Made by a program: the position numbers and the translations under genes. 64,000 nt of DNA from DASRIA01 sp963816975 (lineage in GTDB: Bacteria; Actinomycetota; Thermoleophilia; Solirubrobacterales; JBBDJG01): assembly GCA_963816975.1 (NCBI GenBank), contig CAWFMD010000003.1, forward strand, positions 1-64,000, read 5' to 3'. Positions within the stretch are counted from its first letter, which is position 1. The number at the start of each line of letters is the position of its first letter. Below are positions 44,869-53,238 of the stretch, piece after piece. The notes under the pieces are model-generated. The model saw only the letters and a list, made by a program, of their open reading frames with translations. It did no database searches and was not told where the DNA came from.

Positions 44869-45897
44869 GTGACGATCGAACACGAGCAGCGGCGACTCCA
44901 TGCCGTGGGAGGACCCGAAGAGGTCCGCCGCACCTTCGAGACGGCCCTGTTCGAGGTCAAGCGCGTGATCGTCGGCCAGGAGGAGATGCTGGAACGGGTG
45001 TTCGTCGCGCTGCTCGCCGACGGCCACGTACTGCTCGAGGGGGTGCCCGGGCTGGCGAAGACGATGACCATCAAGGCCACCAGCGACGTCCTGGGCGGCA
45101 GCTTCAAGCGCATCCAGTTCACGCCCGACCTCGTGCCCTCGGACCTGATCGGGACCCGCATCTACAGGGCTGACCGGCACAGCTTCGAGACCGAGCTGGG
45201 GCCCGTGTTCTGCAACTTCCTGCTGGCCGACGAGATCAACCGCGCGCCTGCCAAGGTGCAGTCCGCGCTGCTCGAGGTGATGCAGGAGCGCCAGGTCACG
45301 ATCGGCCCCGACACCTTTCACTCTCCACACCCGTTCCTGGTGCTCGCGACGCAGAACCCGATCGAGTCCGAGGGGACCTACCCGCTGCCCGAGGCCCAGG
45401 TCGACCGGTTCATGTTCAAGGTCGTCGTCGGCTACCCGTCCGAGAACGAGGAGGTGGCCGTCGTGGACCGCTCCCTGGCCACCGCGCCGGAGATCGAGCA
45501 GGTGCTCTCGCCGGAGCGCCTCGTCGCCGCGCAGCAGGCCACGCAGGAGGTGTTCGTCGACCGCGCCGTGAACGAGTATGCGGTCGCCCTGGTGGGCGCG
45601 ACCCGCGACCCCGCAAGGTACGGGCTCGACGACATCTCCCCTTACATCGAGTACGGGGCCAGTCCCCGCGGGTCGATCAACCTGATCCACGGAGGGCGGG
45701 CGCTCGCGCTGCTGCGCGGCCGCGGGTTCGTGCTGCCCGACGACGTGCGCGCGCTGGCGCTGGACGTGCTGCGCCACCGCTTGGTGCTGACCTACGAGGC
45801 GCTGGCCGAGGGCGTCGGCGCCGATGCGCTGCTGGACCGCGTGATCGCGGCCGTCCCGGTGCCGGAGGTGACCCTGTCGCGGAGCGAGGTCGCGTGA
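44869..45897 (+). CDS. MoxR-family AAA+ ATPase
   Basis: A 342-residue MoxR/RavA-type AAA+ chaperone. Walker A is GVPGLAKT, Walker B LLADEIN, sensor 1 LVLATQNPIESEGTYPLPEAQ and the Arg finger region VDRFMFKV; GASPRGSINLIHGGRALALL is typical of the C-terminal lid. These ATPases activate partner complexes via VWA proteins, and the next two genes encode DUF58 and VWA partners with overlapping start/stop codons. GTG 44869 follows GAAGGGAG. Confidence 0.93.
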   Translation: MTIEHEQRRLHAVGGPEEVRRTFETALFEVKRVIVGQEEMLERVFVALLADGHVLLEGVPGLAKTMTIKATSDVLGGSFKRIQFTPDLVPSDLIGTRIYRADRHSFETELGPVFCNFLLADEINRAPAKVQSALLEVMQERQVTIGPDTFHSPHPFLVLATQNPIESEGTYPLPEAQVDRFMFKVVVGYPSENEEVAVVDRSLATAPEIEQVLSPERLVAAQQATQEVFVDRAVNEYAVALVGATRDPARYGLDDISPYIEYGASPRGSINLIHGGRALALLRGRGFVLPDDVRALALDVLRHRLVLTYEALAEGVGADALLDRVIAAVPVPEVTLSRSEVA

Positions 45898-46868
45898 TCG
45901 GTCCGCCGTCCGGCGTCGGCCGTCGGCCGTCCATCCGCAGGGGACATCTGGCGGCCATCGGATCGGATGCTGCCGCCACGCCTGCGGAGGCCCCTGCGGC
46001 AGTCATCAAGGGGCTCGACCTGACCGTGCGGCGGCGCATCGATTCGCTCGTCGCCGGTGAGCACCGCTCGCCCTCGCTTGGACACGGCACCGAGATCGCG
46101 CAGGTGCGCCCGTACCAGTTCGGCGATGACGTGCGCCAGATCGACTGGGCCGCGACCGCGCGCACCGGTGACCCGCACGTGCGGGTGCAGGTCGCGGAGC
46201 GCACGCTCGCCACGTGGCTGCTGCTGGACGTGTCGGCCTCGATGAGCTTCGGCACCGCCGACCGGCGCAAGGCCGACGTGGCCGAGGGCGCGGCCCTCGC
46301 GGTCGGGCACCTCGCCACGCGCCAGGGCAACCGGCTGGGCGTCATGACCTTCGGCGCGCGCGAGGCGCGGGTCGTGCCGCCGCTGCAGGGCCGCCAGGGC
46401 CTGCTGCGGCTGCTGCTGACGCTGCGTTCCGGACACGAGCCCGACGGCGCGGGCCCGACCGACCTCGCCGACGCGATGCTCCGCGCGGGGCGGCTGGCGC
46501 GGGCGCGCGGGCTCGTGGTCGTGGTCTCCGACTTCCGCGGCACGCGCGCGTGGCGCAAGCCGATGATGCGGCTGCTGAACCGCCATCACGTGATCGCGCT
46601 CGAGGTGCGCGACCCGCGCGAGCAGGAACTGCCGGCCATCGGCGACCTGTGGCTCGTCGATCCCGAGACCGGGCGCCAGCTACGGGTCGACACGAACCGA
46701 CGCAAGATCCGTGAGCGGTTCGCGGCACGCGCCGCGGCGGAGCGGGACGAGCTGACCCGCGACATGCGCCGCGTGGGCGCCGAGCACATCGTGCTGTCCA
46801 CCTCCGGCGACTGGCTGCGCGAGCTTGCGCGCCATCTGAACCGCGCCAACGCGCGCAGGCGCCGATGA
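45894..46868 (+). CDS. DUF58 domain protein (MoxR partner)
   Basis: A 324-residue DUF58 protein with LVAGEHRSPSLGHGTEIAQVRPYQFGDDVRQIDW (in two parts), the family signature, followed by a VWA-like region: LLLDVSASMSFG (MIDAS DxSxS), VVVVSDFRG. It has no transmembrane helix, unlike many DUF58 members. The GTG start overlaps the MoxR stop and its end overlaps the VWA gene start (ATGA), forming the usual MoxR-DUF58-VWA set thought to assemble or mature metal or surface protein complexes. Confidence 0.9.
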   Translation: MIGPPSGVGRRPSIRRGHLAAIGSDAAATPAEAPAAVIKGLDLTVRRRIDSLVAGEHRSPSLGHGTEIAQVRPYQFGDDVRQIDWAATARTGDPHVRVQVAERTLATWLLLDVSASMSFGTADRRKADVAEGAALAVGHLATRQGNRLGVMTFGAREARVVPPLQGRQGLLRLLLTLRSGHEPDGAGPTDLADAMLRAGRLARARGLVVVVSDFRGTRAWRKPMMRLLNRHHVIALEVRDPREQELPAIGDLWLVDPETGRQLRVDTNRRKIRERFAARAAAERDELTRDMRRVGAEHIVLSTSGDWLRELARHLNRANARRRR

Positions 46869-47854
46869 GCTTCGAGTGGCCGCTCGCGCTGCTGGGACTG
46901 CTCGCGGTCCCGCTGACCATGGCGCTGTACGCGCGGGCCCAGAGGCGCCGGCGTGCGTACGCTGTGCGCTTCACCAACCTGGAGCTGCTGGGCAGCGTCG
47001 TGACCGGGTCGCCCGGGTGGCGGCGCCACCTGCCGCCGCTGCTCTTCCTCGCGGCGCTCGCCGCGCTGACCGTCGCGGTCGCTCGCCCGCACGTGAACGT
47101 CGACGTCGCCAAGGAGGAAGCGACGGTGATGCTGACCACGGACTCCTCCGGCTCGATGCAGGCGACCGACGTCACCCCCAACCGCCTCGACGCCGCCCGC
47201 AGCGCGGCGAAGGGCTTCACGAACCGGCTCCCCGAGAAGTTCCGGCTGGGGCTCGTGTCCTTCAGCAACGTCGCGCAGCTGCTCGTGCCCCCGACGTCCG
47301 ACCGCGCGCCGGTGCGAAACGCGATCGACTCCCTGCAGGCGGAGGGCGGCACCGCGATCGGCACCGCGCTCGAGACCGCGCTCACGGGGCTCCAGCCGGT
47401 GATCGAGCAGGACCAGCGCAAACGTGAGCGCGAGGGACGCAAACGCGGCGCACCACCCGCGGTCGTCGTGCTGCTGTCCGACGGCTACTCGACGACCGGG
47501 CCGCCACCGCTCGATGTCGCCCGCCGCGCGCGCGAGCTGCGAGTACCGGTCAACACGGTCGCGCTCGGCACGAGCAACGCGACCGTCACGCTGTCGGACC
47601 GCCTCGGCACAACGCGCAACGTGCGCGTCCCGCCCGACCGCCGCACGCTGCGCCGCATCGCGGACGTGACCGGGGGACAGTACTTCGGCGCAGCCGACCA
47701 GGAGCGACTCCAGAAGATCTACGACAGCCTCGGCTCGCGGATCGGGTTCCGCAAGGAGGAGCGGGAGGTGACCGTCGCCTTCGCGGCCGGCGGCCTGGGC
47801 CTGATGCTGGCCGGGGGCCTGTTGTCGATGATGTGGTTCGGGCGCCTGCCCTAG
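46865..47854 (+). CDS. VWA domain membrane protein (BatA-like)
   Basis: A 329-residue Bat-type protein: N-terminal helix (WPLALLGLLAVPLTMALYA), second helix (LPPLLFLAALAALTVAVA, about 58-75), an extracytoplasmic VWA domain with MIDAS TTDSSGSM, TAIGTALETAL and VVLLSDGYS, and a C-terminal helix (AAGGLGLMLAGGLLSMMWF). It completes the MoxR operon. Its stop overlaps the stop of a fragmentary minus-strand reading frame (GH15 remnant), and a stem-loop lies just downstream. Confidence 0.9.
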   Translation: MSFEWPLALLGLLAVPLTMALYARAQRRRRAYAVRFTNLELLGSVVTGSPGWRRHLPPLLFLAALAALTVAVARPHVNVDVAKEEATVMLTTDSSGSMQATDVTPNRLDAARSAAKGFTNRLPEKFRLGLVSFSNVAQLLVPPTSDRAPVRNAIDSLQAEGGTAIGTALETALTGLQPVIEQDQRKREREGRKRGAPPAVVVLLSDGYSTTGPPPLDVARRARELRVPVNTVALGTSNATVTLSDRLGTTRNVRVPPDRRTLRRIADVTGGQYFGAADQERLQKIYDSLGSRIGFRKEEREVTVAFAAGGLGLMLAGGLLSMMWFGRLP

Positions 47855-48023
47855 AAATCCTCGGGCCTCTCCGCGAGGATGATCCGCGCGGTCGCCTGCC
47901 CCTTCGCGCCGCGGTCCGCGTCGCCGCGATTGCGGGCGAGGTCCGCCGCGCGGTCCATGGCGACCCAGCGCATCAGCTTCGAGGACAGAAGCGGTGGTCC
48001 CAGTTGCGCTCGCCGACCGGTTT
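47851..48023 (-). pseudogene. probable remnant of a GH15 glucoamylase/trehalase-type gene
   Basis: Two short minus-strand pieces match landmarks of glycoside hydrolase family 15 but are far apart in intact enzymes. VGERNWDHRFC (47985-48016) resembles the conserved RNWDYRYCWLRDA catalytic-domain motif, and SSKLMRWVAMDRAADLARNRGD resembles the (S)KVMxWVAxDRA helix about 250 residues later; the second is in another frame and continues to a stop at 47851. This would be a gene reduced by a large internal deletion plus a frameshift. The match is from memory of the family, so confidence is moderate. Confidence 0.45.
47857..47880 (+). terminator. stem-loop after the MoxR-DUF58-VWA operon
   Basis: ATCCTCG (47857-47863) and CGAGGAT (47874-47880) form a perfect seven-base-pair stem around a ten-base loop three bases after the VWA stop codon. 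It is well placed to end the plus-strand operon, although no T tract follows. It also overlaps the minus-strand GH15-like remnant. Confidence 0.4.
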
Positions 48024-48068
48024 GGACTGAACGGAACTCTAGGCTGCGGCGCCGGGCGCCGTCACCGA

Positions 48069-48986
48069 TCAGGACAAGGCGTCGATGCCCCAGCTGCTGG
48101 TGACCGAGCGACCGGGCTCCAGCCGGACCAGGTCCACCCCGGTCCGGAACGCGTTCGGCGGGCAGGTCATCGGCTCGACGGCGAGGCTGCGCCGCGCGAC
48201 GTCCGGCAGCGGGTCACCGGTGAACACCATCAGGTAGGGGTAGCCCTCGTCGACCCAGAGACACACGCCGTTACCGTGATCGGGGTCACGCAGCTCGACC
48301 CGCGCGCGGCCATCGTCGTCGCGCTCGAGGTCGGTGAAGCAGTGATCGAGCGCGATCGCGCCGATCCGCCGCGCGCGGCGGAAGTCGTGCTCGCCGCCCT
48401 CCACCGCAGCGCTGCCGACCGGGAGGCCGCGCTCGTCCGCGCGCAGCACGGTACGCGCCGGCACCCGCAGGACGGCCGAGTCCACGCGCGCGGTGCCGGC
48501 GGTCAGGTAGGGATGCGCCCCGCTCCCATAGGGGCAGGCCGCGGGCCCGGCATTGGTGGCCGTCGTGCGCACCCGCAGGCCGTCGCCGGAAAGCGCGTAC
48601 TCGATGCGCAGCGCGAGCGAGAACGGATAGCCGGGCCGCGGATGCAGCAGGTGCTCGAGCACGACCCGGTGCGGCTCACGCTCCGCCACGGTCCAGGGTG
48701 ACCAGCGCACGAGGCCGTGCAGCGCGTTCTGGCGCTCCGGCTCGTTGATCGGAAGCTGGTGCCGGCGGCCGCCGAACTCGTAGCTCCCGTCCGCGAGGCG
48801 GTTGGGCCATGGGCACAGCACCTGCCCACGCCCCGAGGGGCTGATCTCGTGATCCCCGTATCCGTCGAGCAGGTCCCGCCCCGCAGCCCGGTGGGTGCGA
48901 AGCCCCGCGCCGACCGCGGTGACGACGGTGCGCTGATCGCCCAGCACGATCTCGATCTGCTCGCCCGACGGGGAAATGGCCGCCAT
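48069..48986 (-). CDS. aldose 1-epimerase family protein
   Basis: A 305-residue GalM-type mutarotase-like protein. It shows the N-terminal VVTAVGAGLRTHRAAGRDLLDGYG, LCPWPNRLADGSYEFGG, the His-containing ALHGLVRWSPW, the catalytic-His region YGSGAHPYLTAG, and VEPMTCPPNAFRTG (Glu). ATG 48986 (MAAISPSGEQIEI) is chosen; the frame upstream overlaps the kinase gene. The sugar is not predictable. It lies 32 bases after the pfkB-type kinase, likely one transcript. Confidence 0.88.
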   Translation of the reverse strand: MAAISPSGEQIEIVLGDQRTVVTAVGAGLRTHRAAGRDLLDGYGDHEISPSGRGQVLCPWPNRLADGSYEFGGRRHQLPINEPERQNALHGLVRWSPWTVAEREPHRVVLEHLLHPRPGYPFSLALRIEYALSGDGLRVRTTATNAGPAACPYGSGAHPYLTAGTARVDSAVLRVPARTVLRADERGLPVGSAAVEGGEHDFRRARRIGAIALDHCFTDLERDDDGRARVELRDPDHGNGVCLWVDEGYPYLMVFTGDPLPDVARRSLAVEPMTCPPNAFRTGVDLVRLEPGRSVTSSWGIDALS

Positions 48987-49018
48987 CCCCGCATGAAGTC
49001 CGGTCGCGGCGATCGCCG

Positions 49019-49858
49019 TTACAGGCCCAGGCCGGCGGCCGTCGGCTGCCCGGCGTAGGGTCCGGCGCCGGTCAGGTTCCCAGCGCCGCAGCGCGCGGCC
49101 AGCGCCAGGGCCGCGTCGACGTCCAGCCCGGAGCCGAGCCCGAAGGTGAGCCCGGCCGCGAAGGAGTCGCCGGCGCCGTAGGCATCGACAACCGGACCCG
49201 CGAGCGGGGCCGCCCGGAACGATCCGCTGCGCCCCGCACGCGCCGCGTAGGTACCGCCGGCCGCGCCGCGCGTGGCGACCGTCAGGCGGGCCGACCAGCC
49301 GTCCCGCGCCCGATCGTCCTGCTCGCCGGGGTCGTCCGAGCTGCGCACGAGCGCGTCGAGCGTCACGCCGCTGCCGCTCAGCGCATCGCGCGCCCGGGGC
49401 GTCGCGACCAGCGTCGCGGCCGCACGCGCGGCGCGCAGCGACCCCGCATCCCCGCCGGTGAAGTACACGCCGTCCAGCTCGGCGAGCCGGTCCCACGGCA
49501 GGTCGTCGACCCCCAAGGGCACGAGGCGCTCACCGAGCACCGCGATCGTGCGCTCTCCTCGCGAGTCGAGCAGCGCCACCGCGCGTCGCTGGGGACGATC
49601 GCGCACGACCGCGACGACATCCACCCCGTAGGCGCGCAGCTGCTCCGCGGCGCGGCGCCCGTGGTCGTCGTTTCCGAGCGCCGTGAAGAACGTCGCGGTC
49701 CCGCACAGCTTGGCGAGCTGCACGGCTGCGACCGCACCCCCACCCCCCGCCTCCTCCCACCACTGTTTCGCGTGGACGATCTCGCCGGCGAGCGGCACTT
49801 GCGTGACCGTCAGGAAGTCGACCCACTCGACGTGCCCGACCACCGCGAACCGGGACAT
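49019..49858 (-). CDS. PfkB/ribokinase-family carbohydrate kinase
   Basis: A 279-residue ribokinase-fold kinase. The C-terminal ATP/anion-hole signature VVDAYGAGDSFAAGLTFGL carries the catalytic Asp, and the N-terminus has the GGGGAVAAVQLAKLCG motif for sugar binding (usual form GGxxxN). The protein is shorter than the typical 300-330 residues and lacks an obvious NNxE motif. The sugar or nucleoside substrate is unknown. The partner galM-like gene follows. Confidence 0.85.
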   Translation of the reverse strand: MSRFAVVGHVEWVDFLTVTQVPLAGEIVHAKQWWEEAGGGGAVAAVQLAKLCGTATFFTALGNDDHGRRAAEQLRAYGVDVVAVVRDRPQRRAVALLDSRGERTIAVLGERLVPLGVDDLPWDRLAELDGVYFTGGDAGSLRAARAAATLVATPRARDALSGSGVTLDALVRSSDDPGEQDDRARDGWSARLTVATRGAAGGTYAARAGRSGSFRAAPLAGPVVDAYGAGDSFAAGLTFGLGSGLDVDAALALAARCGAGNLTGAGPYAGQPTAAGLGL

Positions 49859-49910
49859 GACCGCGACGATATCCAGTGCTGCCCGCGGCGCGGCGCTCGC
49901 CGCGGGCGGT

Positions 49911-50582
49911 TCAGGTCGGTCCCGGCCCGAAGCCGCCGAACGCCGAGAATGGATTGTGGCCGGTCAGCTCCCAGCCGATCGCCGAGCTCGGCTCGGCCTT
50001 CACCTGCGCCCCCGCGGGCGCCTCGGAGCCGATCCGGGCCGCGAGCGCGCGCGCCTCGTCATCCGTCGCGGTCCCGACCAGCAGGTACTTCCAGCGCCTC
50101 AGCAGCGGGCTGATGCCCTCGCCCTCCAGGCGCTCGGCCAGCTCGACGGCGTCCCCGTGGGTCGCCAGGTCGACGCGCACCTGCCACTCGGCGTAGCCGA
50201 GCGTCCGCGACTCGTCGGCCTCACGCTCGTTCTGGCGCCGCCGCTCCGCGGCGACTTCGGCCTCCGTCTGGGGCAGCGGCACCGATGCGTCCTCCCAGCT
50301 CTCCTCGACGGGATGCCAGCGCTGCAGCGGGGCCACCTCCGCGGCGACCTGCTGGTCTGCCAGCACCGCGCGCACGGCCTCATCGGCGGCCGCGGCCTGG
50401 CGCGCGGTCGACGCGTAGAAGAACACCTCCGGGCCGTCGCGGGTCACGATCACGCCGCTGCCGAGCTGCTCGCGCACCTCGCGCTCGAACTGGCGCTCGC
50501 GCAGGTAGCGCCCGAAGTGCAGGATGCTCCCCTCGTCGGCGAACTCGACGCGGATGCGGAAGTCGTCGGCCATCGGCGGCAT
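49911..50582 (-). CDS. conserved protein of unknown function
   Basis: A soluble 223-residue protein I do not recognise. Two similar alpha/beta modules are suggested: residues 5-85 (DDFRIRVEFADEGSILHFGRYL ... GPEVFFYASTARQAAAADEAV) and 128-205 (AEWQVRVDLATHGDAVELAERL ... RWKYLLVGTATDDEARALAAR). This pattern of strand, helix, strand, helix twice resembles an ACT- or ferredoxin-like duplication. The tail is Gly/Phe/Pro-rich. It lies between the kinase and a lipoprotein gene, all minus strand. Start ATG 50582, or MADD at 50573. Confidence 0.6.
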   Translation of the reverse strand: MPPMADDFRIRVEFADEGSILHFGRYLRERQFEREVREQLGSGVIVTRDGPEVFFYASTARQAAAADEAVRAVLADQQVAAEVAPLQRWHPVEESWEDASVPLPQTEAEVAAERRRQNEREADESRTLGYAEWQVRVDLATHGDAVELAERLEGEGISPLLRRWKYLLVGTATDDEARALAARIGSEAPAGAQVKAEPSSAIGWELTGHNPFSAFGGFGPGPT

Positions 50583-50610
50583 TGTCTCAGGAACCGGGAC
50601 CGGCCCGTCG

Positions 50611-51015
50611 CTACCCGAGGCAGCGCGCGAGCGGGGCGCGGTCCGACTCGCTGGGCACGCGCTCGAAGCCGACCAGCACGTTGCCGTAGCGGAAGTAGTA
50701 ATCGTCGATGTTCTCGATGTTCGCCTGCGCGGCCAGTTCCTTCCAGGCGGCCGCGCGCTGCTCCGCGGCGGCCGGTGTGGTCTCCACCGCGACGTCGGCG
50801 CTGATCAGCCCGGAGCGCGAGCGCGTGGTGAAGTCGATGCCGCTGTCGGTGCTCCGCGGTTCGATCCTCCAGCCCCGATCGCGCAGGCAGCGCTGCAGTT
50901 CGGCCTGGCCGAACACCTTGCCGCCGGCAAGGTCCTTGGTGCCGCCGTCATCCCCTCCTCCGCAGGCGACGAGCAGGAGCGCAGACAGAAGTACCGCGAG
51001 CCCGGAAGCGCGAGC
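50611..51015 (-). CDS. small putative lipoprotein (start uncertain)
   Basis: Reading upstream from the clear part (VFGQAELQRCLRDRGWRIE, ending at 50611), the frame encodes a lipoprotein signal: a hydrophobic stretch LAVLLSALLLVAC with lipobox LVAC (Cys codon at 50962-50964) followed by GGGDDGG, a typical linker. Yet no ATG, GTG or TTG occurs in that frame before it meets ftsZ. Either the start codon is unusual, or a one-base indel hides it; a GTG at 50916 would give only the soluble part without the signal. Mature protein about 115 residues, one further Cys near the end, function unknown. Confidence 0.6.
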   Translation of the reverse strand, partial: ARASGLAVLLSALLLVACGGGDDGGTKDLAGGKVFGQAELQRCLRDRGWRIEPRSTDSGIDFTTRSRSGLISADVAVETTPAAAEQRAAAWKELAAQANIENIDDYYFRYGNVLVGFERVPSESDRAPLARCLG

Positions 51016-52079
51016 TACTTCAAGAACTCCGGGATGTCGATCTCGTCGTCCCCGATCTCCAGCTCGCGGCGCACGCGGTCGTCGTAGACCACGTCGCGGC
51101 GGCCGGGTATCTGGCGCGCCCCGCTGCGGCGCGGCGGGCCGTCGAAGCCGGTCGCGATCACCGTCACGCGCACCTCGTCCTCGAGGTTGTCGTCGATCAC
51201 GGAGCCGAAGATGATGTTGGAGTTCTTGTCGGCGGCGGAGGTGACCATCTCGGCCGCCTCGTTGACCTCGAACAGGCCCAGGTCCCGGCCGCCGGTGATG
51301 TTCAGCAGGATGCCGGTCGCGCCCTCGACCGACTCCTCCAGGAGCGGAGAGGAGATCGCGTTCTTGGCGGCCTCGGCGGCGCGGTTCTCGCCCGACGCGA
51401 CGCCGATGCCCATCAGCGCCGACCCCGCGTCGCGCATGATCGTGCGCACGTCCGCGAAGTCGAGGTTGATCAGGCCCGGCACCGTGATCAGGTCGGTGAT
51501 GCCCTGGACGCCCTGGCGCAGCACGTTGTCGGCCTCCCTGAAGGCATCCAGGATGCTGGTGCGGCGCTCGACCATCTGGAGCAGGCGATCGTTGGGGATC
51601 GTGATCAGGGTGTCGACCTTCTCGCGCAGCGCGCGAATGCCCTGGTCGGCCTGCTCGGCGCGGCGGGCGCCTTCGAACTCGAACGGGCGGGTGACGACGC
51701 CGACCGTGAGGGCGCCGATCTCGTCCTTGGCGATCTCGGCCACCACCGGCGCGCCGCCGGTACCCGTCCCGCCGCCCTCGCCGGCGGTCACGAAGACCAT
51801 GTCCGCACCCTTGAGCGACTCCTTGATCTCGTCGTGGCTCTCCTCGGCGGCCGCGAACCCGACATCGGGGTTGGCGCCGGCGCCGAGCCCCTTGGTCAAG
51901 GACGAGCCGATGTTCAGCTTGATGTCGGCGTCCGTCATCAGGAGCGCCTGGTTGTCGGTGTTCACCGCGATGAACTCGACGCCCTTGAGACCGGCGTCGA
52001 CCATCCGATTGACGGCGTTCGTCCCGCCGCCGCCGACGCCGACCACCTTTATGACCGCGAGATAGCTAGAGCTTTCCAT
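51015..52079 (-). CDS. ftsZ: cell division protein FtsZ
   Basis: The tubulin-like GTPase that forms the division ring. The 354-residue protein has KVVGVGGGGTNAVNRM, the tubulin signature AGEGGGTGTGGAP, and RPFEFEG, NDRLLQ and DFADVRTIM elements of the T5-T7 loops. The linker is short (about 30 residues) and the C-terminal peptide DDEIDIPEFLK matches the partner-binding tail. ATG 52079 is preceded by GGAGGAG with nine-base spacing. It lies 217 bases after ftsQ with its own probable promoter; no ftsA is present. Confidence 0.97.
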   Translation of the reverse strand: MESSSYLAVIKVVGVGGGGTNAVNRMVDAGLKGVEFIAVNTDNQALLMTDADIKLNIGSSLTKGLGAGANPDVGFAAAEESHDEIKESLKGADMVFVTAGEGGGTGTGGAPVVAEIAKDEIGALTVGVVTRPFEFEGARRAEQADQGIRALREKVDTLITIPNDRLLQMVERRTSILDAFREADNVLRQGVQGITDLITVPGLINLDFADVRTIMRDAGSALMGIGVASGENRAAEAAKNAISSPLLEESVEGATGILLNITGGRDLGLFEVNEAAEMVTSAADKNSNIIFGSVIDDNLEDEVRVTVIATGFDGPPRRSGARQIPGRRDVVYDDRVRRELEIGDDEIDIPEFLK

Positions 52080-52174
52080 GTGTCAGGACTCCTCCCGGAC
52101 CGAGCGAAGCCTCAAGTAAGGGTAGAGAAACCGCCGATCCTGCCTTTGGGCCTCCTGGTCCGTCTGGATTCGGC

Positions 52175-52203
52175 ACCATAGGTGAAATTCCCGGCTCCTG
52201 CAA
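52175..52203 (-). promoter_or_regulatory. probable ftsZ promoter in the ftsQ-ftsZ gap
   Basis: On the minus strand TTGCAG (52203-52198), a 17-base spacer and TATGGT (52180-52175) form a plausible housekeeping promoter about 95 bases before the ftsZ ATG. A separate promoter between ftsQ and ftsZ is known in other actinobacteria, which supports the reading. The rest of the 217-base gap (52080-52296) shows no gene. Confidence 0.5.
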
Positions 52204-52296
52204 CGCTCTGCACGAGTTCGGTCGCCGCGCCGGCCCTCCGCGCCCGCAAGTCTCGACGCGAGGTGGAGGTTCCCAACCCTCGAGCTTGGGTCGAGC

Positions 52297-53238
52297 CTAT
52301 GGGGTGACGGGAGCGCTGCCCGCCGCGCCGGTGGCGCCGGTCGGCCCGGCTTCCGCGGGCGCGGCGGCGAGGGCCGCCGCCTGCGTGTCCACGGCGGCGC
52401 CGGCGGCCGCCTCCAGGACGGCCGTGTCGGCCGCGGCCGGCCCCGCTGCGCCCTGCTCGTAGGCGGCGGACGGGCGCTCGGGGATCCGCAGATCGAGATA
52501 CGCGGCCGCGGCCGCGGGGCTGTCGGCCAGCACCCGGGCCGCCGCGGCCCATTTGGCGGCCAGCCTGAGCGGGGCGCCGAAACGCAGGGTGGGACCGCCG
52601 TTCACCGCGACGCGCACCCCGTCGCGGGCGCGGTAGGCCCGGATCAGGAGGGGGCGCAGCTCCTCCGGCGCGCCCGCGATCACCCGCACGAGCCCGGCCT
52701 CGGCCCCCTTGCCGAGCCGGCGCCCGCCGGGGAGGGCGTCCACCTTCACGGCCGGCAGCCGGGTGTCGCGCTCGCGCGGCAGCAGGGTGCCGTCGCCGGC
52801 CACCGCGACGCGCCGGCCGTCACCGGCCACGAGCGCCGCCACCGGCCGGTGCTCGCGCACGCTGATCAGCAGCTTGTGGGGCAGGTCGGCGTCCACGGAG
52901 ACCGACTGCACCGCGGGAAACGCCGCCACCGCGCGCCGCAGCTCGGCCTCGCTGTAGTTGAGCGTCGTCATCCGCAGCGCGGCCTGGCGCAGCGTGCGGC
53001 GGATCGCCGGCGCGTCCCTCGTGGTCAGCCCCGCCACCTGCACCTGCTCGACGCGCACCAGCGAGGAGTCACGCAGCCACGTCCAGCCGAGCCATCCCAG
53101 CGCCGCCAGCACGAGCGCGATGCACCCGGCCACGAAGCGCGGCGAGAGCGGCATCCGGTCAAGTGTCGCGAGTCCCCGGCCGGCTGACGTGGACGGCGCG
53201 GTCGCGGCGGACGTTGGCGACCCCTCCGGTGCGCTCAC
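52297..53238 (-). CDS. ftsQ: cell division protein FtsQ/DivIB
   Basis: A 313-residue bitopic division protein: a roughly 36-residue cytoplasmic segment, one helix (FVAGCIALVLAALGWLGWTW), then a POTRA domain (VRVEQVQVAGLTTRDAPAIRRTL) and the FtsQ beta domain (AFPAVQSVSVDADLPHKLLISVREHRPVA, in parts). The last roughly 60 residues are an Ala-rich low-complexity tail (GAAGPAAADTAVLEAAAGAA, then PAEAGPTGATGAAG). GTG 53238 overlaps the murB stop (GTGA). Confidence 0.9.
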   Translation of the reverse strand: MSAPEGSPTSAATAPSTSAGRGLATLDRMPLSPRFVAGCIALVLAALGWLGWTWLRDSSLVRVEQVQVAGLTTRDAPAIRRTLRQAALRMTTLNYSEAELRRAVAAFPAVQSVSVDADLPHKLLISVREHRPVAALVAGDGRRVAVAGDGTLLPRERDTRLPAVKVDALPGGRRLGKGAEAGLVRVIAGAPEELRPLLIRAYRARDGVRVAVNGGPTLRFGAPLRLAAKWAAAARVLADSPAAAAAYLDLRIPERPSAAYEQGAAGPAAADTAVLEAAAGAAVDTQAAALAAAPAEAGPTGATGAAGSAPVTP

